Positions 9,501 through 16,220 of a DNA stretch of 42,008 bases are shown here, piece by piece (the stretch's first letter is position 1; every line of letters starts with the position of its first letter). Position numbers and translations under genes: made by a program. Origin of the DNA: Planctomycetaceae bacterium (GTDB taxonomy: Bacteria > Planctomycetota > Planctomycetia > Pirellulales > Thermoguttaceae); NCBI GenBank assembly GCA_012719125.1, contig JAAYAY010000158.1, positions 1 through 42,008 of the forward strand, given 5' to 3'. The notes under the pieces were generated by a model. It saw nothing but the letters and a program-made list of their open reading frames with translations, was not told the origin of the DNA and did not search any database.

Positions 9501-10043
9501 TTCGTGCGAGGCAACGGGGCTTCCGGACCGCGGCGAGCTTGCCCGCCGGCCGTCGACGTCGATCCAGATCTCCTTTCCATCCCAGCCGGCGGTCAGGTGA
9601 TACCAGACGCCGACCTTGGCCACGGTGCTGGAACGGACCCGCGGCTCCCATCCGTCCAGGTTCAGGAAGAACGAGAAGTGTCCTCCTTCGCTGGGCGGAT
9701 CGAGGCGAAGCTGGTACTCGCCGTCCTTGATCAGGAGCGGCTGCCAGCTCGTGCCGATCGTCTCGAACCGGGCCCAGCATTCGACGCGCAGTCCGGGCGC
9801 CGGCCGAAGCTCCGATCGGTCGGGCACGATCGCCGCGCCCCGGCCGCACCGCAGCCCCTGGCCGCTGTGTCCGGCCGCGAAGACGGCCGAATCGGCCAGG
9901 GCATCGTTGCCGCGTCCCGAACGGTCCAGAAGATCGCCGTCGAAGCTCCAGTCTCCCACCGCGGGACGCGGTTCCGCGGACAGGGGAGAGGTACAGACGG
10001 CTATGATGACAAACGCCCAGGCGACAATGCAGCGGCGGAACAT
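6564..10043 (-). CDS. Large secreted LamG / beta-helix / PKD-type protein
   Basis: A 1159-residue protein with a signal peptide (residues 1-23) and a strong GGAGGG site seven bases before the ATG at 10043. Two tandem concanavalin-type LamG domains follow (~27-200 and ~205-380; repeated EYQLR.PPSEGG, LDGWEPRV and WYHLTA/WYRLTA blocks). Next come a CARDB-like beta domain (~385-490), a right-handed parallel beta-helix (~500-870, recurrent IRDSRF/LIDRCTFENN units), a PKD-like domain (~895-995) and a C-terminal beta domain. Beta-helix proteins of this kind are polysaccharide lyases, epimerases or binding proteins; no lyase active site is obvious. It is likely an extracellular or periplasmic glycan-binding or glycan-processing protein. 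Confidence 0.82.
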   Translation of the reverse strand: MFRRCIVAWAFVIIAVCTSPLSAEPRPAVGDWSFDGDLLDRSGRGNDALADSAVFAAGHSGQGLRCGRGAAIVPDRSELRPAPGLRVECWARFETIGTSWQPLLIKDGEYQLRLDPPSEGGHFSFFLNLDGWEPRVRSSTVAKVGVWYHLTAGWDGKEIWIDVDGRRASSPRSGSPVASHEPLELGDFDGVLDDVRIENPNARFSGVAQWRFDGDLRDSSEHGHHLTGKGVDFVPVPGGQALKSGSVRVQTPSNTDLQLAPGFRIDCSVYFEQAPVDTRYIAVKNGEYQLRVNPPSEGGGFAFFVNLDGWEPRVSSDERVVPGRWYRLTAQWDGYALTLDVNGRRSRVTRSGLPNPTDNALAIGGFGGWIDNLTVENPRLPTLQVRDVRQEHAILCAGRPERLTVLVRNLGIGAEQVAVRLELPPGTRCLGKTVHELGAMPMGNEKVVQYTVQADAASIGAAAIRITAAGCPPVTARHPQVFFSSEEASPALDVDGLMQPHSDEENAATYYVDSEHGSNANSGASPDAAWKDFSKINGRTLGPGERLLVRRGSILNQELTVGARGTASRWAEIGAYGSGPRPVIRRNWDIGDRCVLVRNPDFLRIRSLVVCHAAKGLIVTYSETGHQGLVIEDCIAHHIEGLYRPNAHGIPEWRDRPGPGGDAVNSSAGIAVTGATARNLVLRDCESFQCSSGFFVRGDDALVDRVYCHDNYVHNTSPHPYLVGIRRTVLQNSIFDASGWHASAGTMGIMLGDPQGLIIRNCIFRNQPDSGSHDEGGIDFENSGNGCLIDRCTFENNAGAAIEVLGLRSPQTTNIEIRDSRFIKNNTAKKLGPSEIFVWGRTPNPAVCCSTGTVHGNGCVLIPGIEFFVNEAPKLTSWTLRDNTTYATVKEMEKAMPFNRPPAVDAGADIQSGRPKFVLTGYVTDDRKPEGKSLSIAWEVLEGAGDVTFDNPGAARTTAAFAAPGDYTLRLAADDGEFQLSDMVVVHVRPAGTSLVADWEFNRPLNKEGWTEVNPGTRVQQWPDPKRATTSHPVKYVAGGYYVLAIEDSPDAHLLSPDRLGVELTGRETVTFRFQNHTPATRMRLRFTTDADAAWDDAKSCTFTVVADDNGCRTYHVDMSAVPAWKGRLKQLRLDLATGEPLTGTCRFDYVWITRSLPK

Positions 10044-10158
10044 CGGCCGGCCCTCCTGTACTACTAACGTTGAGAATCGTTACGCTCTTGACAGAGTCAT
10101 CAGGCTGCAATGGCGTTAAGCTGTTAGAGCCTTGCGCGTCATGTTTGAAGAACGGCTG

Positions 10159-10211
10159 CCAGAGAAGAGGCACCGGTACTCCGCTTCCGAGTACCGGTGC
10201 CTCTTCTCTGG
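10159..10211. repeat. Perfect 23-bp hairpin
   Basis: Arms 10159-10181 and 10189-10211 are exact reverse complements around a seven-base loop (CGCTTCC). No T-run follows on either strand, so a standard intrinsic terminator is unlikely. It lies 14 bases left of the MITE-like element, between the start of the beta-helix gene and the end of the oxidoreductase gene. Confidence 0.9.
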
Positions 10212-10224
10212 ACCGGTTCTCAGA

Positions 10225-10357
10225 CTAGTGCTCTGTCAACATTGGGAATTCGGGTTCCGTGCGGCCGGACGAGAGCCTCGTGCCTTGGTTACCGGCTGGG
10301 GGCTCGCTGAAACTCGACCACCAGCCACCCGAAAATCAAGAGTTGACAGAGCACTAG
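10225..10357. mobile_element. MITE-like element with 16-bp terminal inverted repeats
   Basis: The ends CTAGTGCTCTGTCAAC (10225-10240) and GTTGACAGAGCACTAG (10342-10357) are exact reverse complements enclosing 101 bases with no coding capacity. A TA lies inside each end, compatible with TA-target duplication as in IS630/Tc1-mariner MITEs, which would make the true inverted repeats start at GTGCTCTGTCAAC. The interior holds dispersed-repeat copy B. No transposase is in the window. Confidence 0.6.
10295..10330 (+). repeat. Dispersed repeat, copy B
   Basis: This block matches 2331-2366 at 34 of 36 bases. It lies inside the MITE-like element, so the repeat is probably the conserved internal part of that element. 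Confidence 0.75.
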
Positions 10358-10465
10358 GAATTGGCTGCGGCCAAGCGGAGCGATTGCCTCGCTGGGACTG
10401 TCACTCAGTCTTTCAATCGGTGAACGTTGGTAACGGTACGATGGTCCGTCCGCTAAGGCAATTGG

Positions 10466-11794
10466 TCAACCGAGTTCCGTGATACCCGGCAGAACTGCGG
10501 GGTAGTGCCCGTCGGGGCCGGGCTTGATCGGCGGTTCCACGTCCCAGCCGTAGCGCGGCAGGGCGTAATTAAGGGGCGAGTTCATCACCTGTTCCCAGGT
10601 CGTCTGCTTGCCGGTGCAGCAGACCATTTCGCCCATGATCGAGAGCGTCGTGGTGTGGCACATCCGCCGGCCGTCGTTGACGGGCTTGCCATCGCGGATC
10701 GACTGGAAGAGCACCTTGTGCTCGGCGTCGGTCATCGAGACGGGCGTTTCCGGGGCTTGGTATTGCCAGGGATTCTCGCCTTCGATGTGCGGCCGGGAGG
10801 GCATGAACGCCTGACCTTTGGTGCCCAGGGCGATCACGGCGGCCTGGTTGAAGCAGCCGGGGATGTGGCGGCCGTGGGCGTAGATCCGCTTGCCGTCGGG
10901 ATACTCATAGACGATCGCGTGATGGTCGAGTTCGTCGCCGTAGCGGTCCGGATCGGTGCAGACCTGCCGCCCGCCGAGGCCCCAGGCCGCAGCCGGCGCC
11001 GCGTCGCCGAGGACCCACGACGCGTTGTCGATCTGGTGGACCAGGTTCTGCACCGGGTCGCTGCCGGAGAGCCAGTTGAAGTGATACCAGTTCTGAAACT
11101 GGTACTGCATTTCGTTCCATTCCGGCTTGCGCTCGCGGAGAACGTACGGCCCGCCGAGTCTCGTCGCCTGAACGGCCACGACGTCGCCGATCGCGCCGTC
11201 GCGGATGCGTTTGATGGTCTCGCAGACGCCGTCGTCGTAGCGCCAGCAGAAGCCCGAAACGAGGCTCAGGCCCTTTTCCTTGGCGGCCTCGCTGGCTGCC
11301 AGGGCCAGACGCACTCCGGTGGGATCCACGGCGGCCGGCTTCTCGACGAACACGTGCTTTCCGGCGTCGACCGCCGCCTTGAGGAACACCGGGTGGAAGT
11401 GCGACGTGCAGGCGATCGCCACCGCGTCGACGCCGCTGTCGATCACCTTCTGGTACGCATCGAAACCGACGAACGCGTGTGCGTCGTCCACCACGAACTG
11501 GTCCGGATACTTTTCCTTCAAAAGCGGCCGGGCGGTATCGATCCGCTCCTGCAATACGTCGCCCATCGCCACCAGCCGTATGTCGGCGCCGGCGTTCATG
11601 GCGTTGGCGGCCGCCCCGCTGCCGCGACCGCCACAGCCGATCAGTCCGACCTTGATCACGCCGCTGCCGGCCGCATGGACGCTGCGGGCCAGAGACAGGG
11701 CGCCGCCGGTCGCGGCCCCCAACACGGCCGCACGGTGGAGAAAGGTCCGCCGCGAAACGCTTGATGTACCTGTCGCTTTGCTGTCCGCTGCCAT
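10466..11794 (-). CDS. Tat-exported Gfo/Idh/MocA family oxidoreductase
   Basis: A 442-residue NAD(P)-dependent dehydrogenase-like protein. The N-terminus has a twin-arginine signal (VSRRTFLHRAAVLGAATGGAL, R15-R16), so it is folded in the cytoplasm and exported, as is common for planctomycete members. The Rossmann fingerprint GLIGCGGRGSG covers residues 50-60, and the EKP motif with the usual family lysine is at 151-153 (HVFVEKPAAVDPTG). The C-terminal half matches the GFO_IDH_MocA C domain. The ATG at 11794 follows GGAGG at eight bases. Members act on sugars, inositols or their keto forms; the substrate is unknown. The glycosidase-like genes nearby suggest sugar oxidation, which is inference. 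Confidence 0.9.
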   Translation of the reverse strand: MAADSKATGTSSVSRRTFLHRAAVLGAATGGALSLARSVHAAGSGVIKVGLIGCGGRGSGAAANAMNAGADIRLVAMGDVLQERIDTARPLLKEKYPDQFVVDDAHAFVGFDAYQKVIDSGVDAVAIACTSHFHPVFLKAAVDAGKHVFVEKPAAVDPTGVRLALAASEAAKEKGLSLVSGFCWRYDDGVCETIKRIRDGAIGDVVAVQATRLGGPYVLRERKPEWNEMQYQFQNWYHFNWLSGSDPVQNLVHQIDNASWVLGDAAPAAAWGLGGRQVCTDPDRYGDELDHHAIVYEYPDGKRIYAHGRHIPGCFNQAAVIALGTKGQAFMPSRPHIEGENPWQYQAPETPVSMTDAEHKVLFQSIRDGKPVNDGRRMCHTTTLSIMGEMVCCTGKQTTWEQVMNSPLNYALPRYGWDVEPPIKPGPDGHYPAVLPGITELG

Positions 11795-11984
11795 GAGGAT
11801 CGCCTCCGAGGGAGTAAAAGGGGAATGCGCAACCGCCGAGCATGCCCCCGAAAACTAACTCGCCGTTCAGTCGCTGTCAAGCGCCGGGCCGCTGGCTTCT
11901 TGAGCAGGTGGGCCGTATACTCCTCTGCATGGTCGCAACGGACATCTGCTCGGCCGTGGCACTGCCCTCACGCGGCCTCCGGCC

Positions 11985-12055
11985 GCAGCCAAACTCGAAA
12001 TACGAAACGCGAAATCCGAAACAAATCCAAGATCAGAAATCCAAATGCTTCAAAC
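11985..12055. repeat. Degenerate CGAAATxCGAAAC repeat tract
   Basis: Short units such as CGAAATACGAAACGC and GAAATCCGAAACAAATCC follow one another here. Translated they give an 'NTKREIRNKSKIRNPN' string, the hallmark of a low-complexity dispersed repeat that often creates false N-terminal extensions. It supports the downstream start of the next gene. Confidence 0.65.
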
Positions 12056-12076
12056 TGCGGCAAAGGAGAACATCCA

Positions 12077-13540
12077 ATGAGTACGATTCCTCTTATTCTC
12101 AGTCTGGTGTTGGCGGCGCCGGCACCTCTCCAGGCGGGTGCGGCGACCAGCAACATCACCCCCGAACTGTGCACGCTCGTCGTAGGCAGTTTCACACCGT
12201 ACCCGGCCCAGCACGTGCACGACGAGCTGCACGCCCGCTGCCTGGTTCTTGACGACGGCAAGACCAAACTCGCGCTGGTGGTCTGCGACTTGCTCGGTTT
12301 CCACCGCGGCGTGAGCGTCGAGGCAAGACGCCTGATCCAGGAGGCAACGGGTATCCCGCCGCAAAACGTCCTCATTTCCGCCACCCACACCCATTCGGCG
12401 GGCACCGCCCTCGGAAAGAGCCGCTATACTAGCGACCAGGATCTCGACGATTATCAGCAGTTTGTCGCCCGGCGAATCGCGGACGGCGTGCGGTGCGCGG
12501 CGAACCTGCTGCGGCCGGCCGAGATTACCTTCGCGACGGTGGACGTGCCGGATCACGTGCACAACCGCCGCTGGCTGATGCGCGAAGGGACGGTGCCGGT
12601 CAACCCCTTCGGGAAGGTCGACAAGGCGAAGATGAACCCGCCCGTCGGCAGCCCCGATCTCGTCGAGCCGGCCGGGCCGATCGATCCGACGGTCTCGATC
12701 ATTGCCCTGCGCGAACCAGGCGGGCGGCTGATCTCGATCTACTCGGCTTACTCGTTGCACTACATTGGTGGAACCGGACCGGCCCACATCTCGGCCGACT
12801 ATTACGGCGTCTACTGCGAGGCCCTGAAAGCGCTGCAGCCCGACGGGGCCGCCGACCCGCCCTTCGTGGCGATGATGGCCAACGGCACCAGCGGCGACAT
12901 CAACAATGTCGATCGGGTCCATCCACGGCCGCGGGGACCGGCCTACCAGCGGATGCACGAAGTGGCGGAAGACCTGGCAGAGAAAGTGAATGCGGCACTC
13001 GCCGGTGCGACCTGGAACGACCGGGCGCCGTTGGATGTTCGCTACCGCGAACTGCAACTGGCGTGGCGCGAGATCGGACCGGAGTTGCTGGCCTGGGCGG
13101 CCGACGTCGAGGCTCAAGCACCGCGGGTTCCGGGCGGCAACATCCCGGCCGGTGCAAAGTGGGCGACCGAAGCGAAGTTCGTCCAGCCCCTAAGCTATGC
13201 GGGCCGGGTCCAGCAGCTTGCGCAGGCCAAGGGGCCGGCGGTTGTGCCGGTGCAGATGCTGCGGATCGGGGATATCGGCATCGGCACCAGCCCCTGCGAG
13301 ACATTCGCCGAGATCGGCCTGGAGTTCAAGCGGCGACGGCCGCTGCCCCACTCCTTCATGATCTCGCTGGCCCACGGCTACATCGGCTACCTCCCCACGC
13401 CGCGGCACTTCGAACTTGGCGGCTACGAGACCTGGCCCGGCACGAACTACCTCGAACCGCTGACTTCCGAGAGGATGCTGGACGCTCTGATCGAGATGGC
13501 GTCGGAAATAGCGGCCCCTGCGAGTGCGCCGTCGAACTAA
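12077..13540 (+). CDS. Neutral/alkaline ceramidase-like hydrolase
   Basis: A 487-residue protein. The ATG at 12077 is chosen because it follows AAAGGAG and begins a signal peptide (MSTIPLILSLVLAAPAPLQA); the open frame upstream is repeat-derived. The mature N-terminus matches the catalytic domain of neutral/alkaline non-lysosomal ceramidases: AGAATSNITPE, HVHDELHARCLVLDDG, LVVCDLLGFH and the zinc-site stretch ISATHTHSAG (H104, H106). Classical enzymes are longer, about 650-780 residues with a C-terminal beta domain; that domain seems absent, as in many planctomycete members of unknown substrate. It probably hydrolyses an amide or ester outside the cytoplasm; ceramide itself is not assured. 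Confidence 0.85.
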   Translation: MSTIPLILSLVLAAPAPLQAGAATSNITPELCTLVVGSFTPYPAQHVHDELHARCLVLDDGKTKLALVVCDLLGFHRGVSVEARRLIQEATGIPPQNVLISATHTHSAGTALGKSRYTSDQDLDDYQQFVARRIADGVRCAANLLRPAEITFATVDVPDHVHNRRWLMREGTVPVNPFGKVDKAKMNPPVGSPDLVEPAGPIDPTVSIIALREPGGRLISIYSAYSLHYIGGTGPAHISADYYGVYCEALKALQPDGAADPPFVAMMANGTSGDINNVDRVHPRPRGPAYQRMHEVAEDLAEKVNAALAGATWNDRAPLDVRYRELQLAWREIGPELLAWAADVEAQAPRVPGGNIPAGAKWATEAKFVQPLSYAGRVQQLAQAKGPAVVPVQMLRIGDIGIGTSPCETFAEIGLEFKRRRPLPHSFMISLAHGYIGYLPTPRHFELGGYETWPGTNYLEPLTSERMLDALIEMASEIAAPASAPSN

Positions 13541-13888
13541 GTCGGGCCCCTTCTGTCCGAGCGACAGACGAAAGCACCCGTTCTCTCGATTCTGGACGCC
13601 GACGAGCAGGTGTCAGTGACATTCCTGCGCACCGACTCCTCGGAAACTGCCGGCAGAATCGCCATGCACTACCCCTGCGGGAGACACGGCAAGCCCCTGT
13701 ATGTTCACCATCCCACCCAACCTAGCGTCGGGTCGTTCAAGGGACGAGGGCTGGAAATTGGGGGAGCGTTGATCTCTGTGAGCAGATGGGCGGCGGGCTA
13801 GCCCGCTTCGGACGATTTTCACGAACCACCGCGTGGGTTCCCGACAAAAAGCCGTCGGACGACGAAAGTAGGCTATACGAATCGCCGA
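13541..13888. other. Gene-free interval ahead of the hydrogenase operon
   Basis: No credible gene is present. A 14-base perfect palindrome (GCGGGCTAGCCCGC, 13793-13806) is the only notable structure and could take part in termination or regulation. I looked for a redox-sensor Rex-type operator (TTGTGAA-n-TTCACAA) and found no two-armed match. Confidence 0.5.
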
Positions 13889-16138
13889 ATGTTTGGTGAA
13901 ATACGGGTTTTCAGACAGCGCCCGTTCGACGGCAATTCACACAATTTGGGTGAGATCGTGGGAACTGTACAAGATCGCTATCAAGAATTGTCCGGCCAAG
14001 CGGAGGCCAGGCGGCAGGAGCAACTCGCGACCAACCCGATCTTGATTCAGGTGGGGTCGGCGACATGCGAGCATGCAGCCGGCTCCCGAGAAGTGTTTGA
14101 GGAGTTCCGAAAACACATCGTTGCGTCTGGTCGAGACGATATTTTGCTTCATCAGACCGGTTGTACGGGACGTTGCAGTCGCGAGCCGATTGTCGGCGTG
14201 TTTGTGCCGGGCCAGATTCCGATCAAGTACGAACGGGTCGACCGGGAACTCGTTCACCAGATCTTCACCAGCCACGTCCAGAATAACCAGCCGCTGCTGG
14301 CGCACGTGCTGGACGGACCGGTCGAACGCGTCTACGCATTCGAGTTCCTCTGCTGTGGCAGCCACCGTTGCGGGTGGGAGGAAGGAGCGAACCTCGAAGC
14401 GTCCCTGCCGGGGCTGCTCAAGGACGCGGGTGTCGATTTGGAGCAGGTGAACATAGCCCGGGCGAGTTGTTTTGGTGCCTGCAGCAGCGGCAACGAGAAG
14501 ACCTGCTCCCACGTCCTGGTCAAGCCGGACAAAGTGCTGTATCGCGTCTGTTCAACCGACGATCTGAAGGAGATCATCGAGAAACACATCCAGGGCGGGC
14601 AGATTGTGGATCGCCTTCGAGTGGGCGGAAAGACCATTGGCCGGAAGTTCTTCGAAATCTACGGCGACGTGGCCTTCTTCAATCGGCAGACGCGGGTTGC
14701 GCTGCGGCACAACGGAGTGCTCGACCCGGGAAGCATCACCGAATACTTCCACTACCGAGGCTTCCAAGCCCTGGCCAAGGTGCTCGACAAGGGAGATCCG
14801 AATTGGGTCATCGAGCAGGTCAAGAAGTCGAAACTGCGGGGCCGCGGCGGCGGGGGGTTTCCGACCGGCAACAAGTGGACCATGGCCGCAAAGGCCGCCG
14901 AGAAGATCCGTTACATTATCTGCAACGCCGACGAAGGCGACCCCGGGGCCTTCATGGATCGGAGCATGCTCGAATCCGATCCGTTCAACGTTGTGGAGGG
15001 TATGATTATCGGCGGGTTCGCCATTGGGGCATCGCGGGGATTCTTCTACGTTCGGGCGGAGTATCCGCTGGCGATCGAGCGGATTCAGAATGCGATCCAG
15101 GAGTGCCGCCGGCATGGGCTGCTGGGCAAAGGGATTCTGGGATCCGACTTCGACTTCGATCTGGAAGTTCGACTGGGAGCGGGGGCGTTTGTCTGCGGCG
15201 AGGAGACAGCCCTGATCCACTCCATCGAGGGAGAGCGGGGTCAGCCGCGGATCCGGCCGCCGTACCCCACGGAAAGCGGCCTGTGGGGCAAGCCGACCGT
15301 CATCAACAATGTCGAGACCTTCGCGAACATCACGGCCGTCATCAACTACGGCGCCGAGTGGCTCGGCCAGATAGGGACGCCTTCGAGCGGCGGGACAAAA
15401 GTCTTCGCCTTGGCAGGCAAGATCCGGCATACGGGACTCGTCGAAGTTCCCATGGGTATGACCCTACGGGAACTCGTCGAAGAGATCGGCGGCGGAGTGG
15501 TCGGCGGCAAGAAGCTCAAGGCGGTCCAGACGGGCGGGCCGGCCGGCGGCTGTATTCCGGCCCACATGCTCGATCTTCCCATCGACTTCGACTCGCTGTC
15601 GAAGGCCGGCTCGATCATGGGGAGCGGGGGCATGATCGTTCTTGACGAAGACGATTGCATGGTCGACGTGGCCAAGTTCTTCATGACCTTCTCCCAGGAC
15701 GAATCCTGCGGAAAATGCACGCCCTGTCGGGAAGGCACGACGCGTATGCTGGAGATCCTCGAAAGGATCACCCACGGGAAGGGGACGCTTGAGGATCTCG
15801 GCCTGCTCGAACGGCTGGCCAAGCTGGTGAAAAAATCGTCGCTCTGCGGGTTGGGGCGGGCCGCGCCGAACCCGGTATTGAGCACGCTGAACCACTTCCG
15901 CGACGAGTATATCGCCCATGTGGCGGACAAACGCTGCCCGGCGAAGAAATGTGCGGCGCTGCTCCGCTACGAGATCGACCCTCAGAAATGCGTGGGCTGC
16001 ACCGTGTGCGCTCGCAATTGCCCGGTCACCTGCATCTCGGGCAGCAGGCGGGAGGTGCACGTCATCGACCAGGAACGATGCATCAAGTGCGGACGCTGTG
16101 CGGAGGTGTGTCGCTTCAACGCCGTGTTGCGAACATAG
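13889..16138 (+). CDS. hydB: [FeFe]-hydrogenase flavoprotein subunit HydB with two N-terminal 2Fe-2S domains
   Basis: A 749-residue NuoF-like subunit of a HydABC-type bifurcating hydrogenase; it binds FMN and NAD(H) and passes electrons through iron-sulfur clusters in the cytoplasm. Thioredoxin-like 2Fe-2S domain 1 has C60, C92, C96. A second such domain has C155/C156, C161, C194, C198, C206. The FMN/NAD core begins at GRGGGGFPTG (318-327), with CNADEGDPGAFMDR at 345-358. An N3-type 4Fe-4S site is formed by C607, C610, C613 and C653. Two C-terminal ferredoxin clusters use C701/704/707/711 and C731/734/737/741. Usual HydB is ~600-630 residues; the excess equals one domain. The ATG lacks a ribosome site; the GTG at 13958 is an alternative start. 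Confidence 0.92.
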   Translation: MFGEIRVFRQRPFDGNSHNLGEIVGTVQDRYQELSGQAEARRQEQLATNPILIQVGSATCEHAAGSREVFEEFRKHIVASGRDDILLHQTGCTGRCSREPIVGVFVPGQIPIKYERVDRELVHQIFTSHVQNNQPLLAHVLDGPVERVYAFEFLCCGSHRCGWEEGANLEASLPGLLKDAGVDLEQVNIARASCFGACSSGNEKTCSHVLVKPDKVLYRVCSTDDLKEIIEKHIQGGQIVDRLRVGGKTIGRKFFEIYGDVAFFNRQTRVALRHNGVLDPGSITEYFHYRGFQALAKVLDKGDPNWVIEQVKKSKLRGRGGGGFPTGNKWTMAAKAAEKIRYIICNADEGDPGAFMDRSMLESDPFNVVEGMIIGGFAIGASRGFFYVRAEYPLAIERIQNAIQECRRHGLLGKGILGSDFDFDLEVRLGAGAFVCGEETALIHSIEGERGQPRIRPPYPTESGLWGKPTVINNVETFANITAVINYGAEWLGQIGTPSSGGTKVFALAGKIRHTGLVEVPMGMTLRELVEEIGGGVVGGKKLKAVQTGGPAGGCIPAHMLDLPIDFDSLSKAGSIMGSGGMIVLDEDDCMVDVAKFFMTFSQDESCGKCTPCREGTTRMLEILERITHGKGTLEDLGLLERLAKLVKKSSLCGLGRAAPNPVLSTLNHFRDEYIAHVADKRCPAKKCAALLRYEIDPQKCVGCTVCARNCPVTCISGSRREVHVIDQERCIKCGRCAEVCRFNAVLRT

Positions 16139-16220
16139 GCTGAGGCAAGCGGGGTCCAAGTTTGCGTAAACGACGAATATGCCTGACGACCAGGCAATCC
16201 TGCCAGAACGGTAAGCTATC

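Noticed and set aside
8496-10067. A 523-codon plus-strand open frame opposite the beta-helix gene
   Set aside because: The minus-strand protein has a signal peptide, a ribosome site and recognisable LamG repeats; the opposite frame has none.
11825-12076. N-terminal extension of the ceramidase-like protein
   Set aside because: The 84 codons translate a dispersed CGAAATCCGAAAC repeat and lack a signal peptide, while the ATG at 12077 has both a ribosome site and a signal peptide.
13930-13950. Rex-type redox operator before hydB
   Set aside because: Only a loose half-site (TTCACACAA) occurs, and it lies inside the coding frame if the ATG at 13889 is used.
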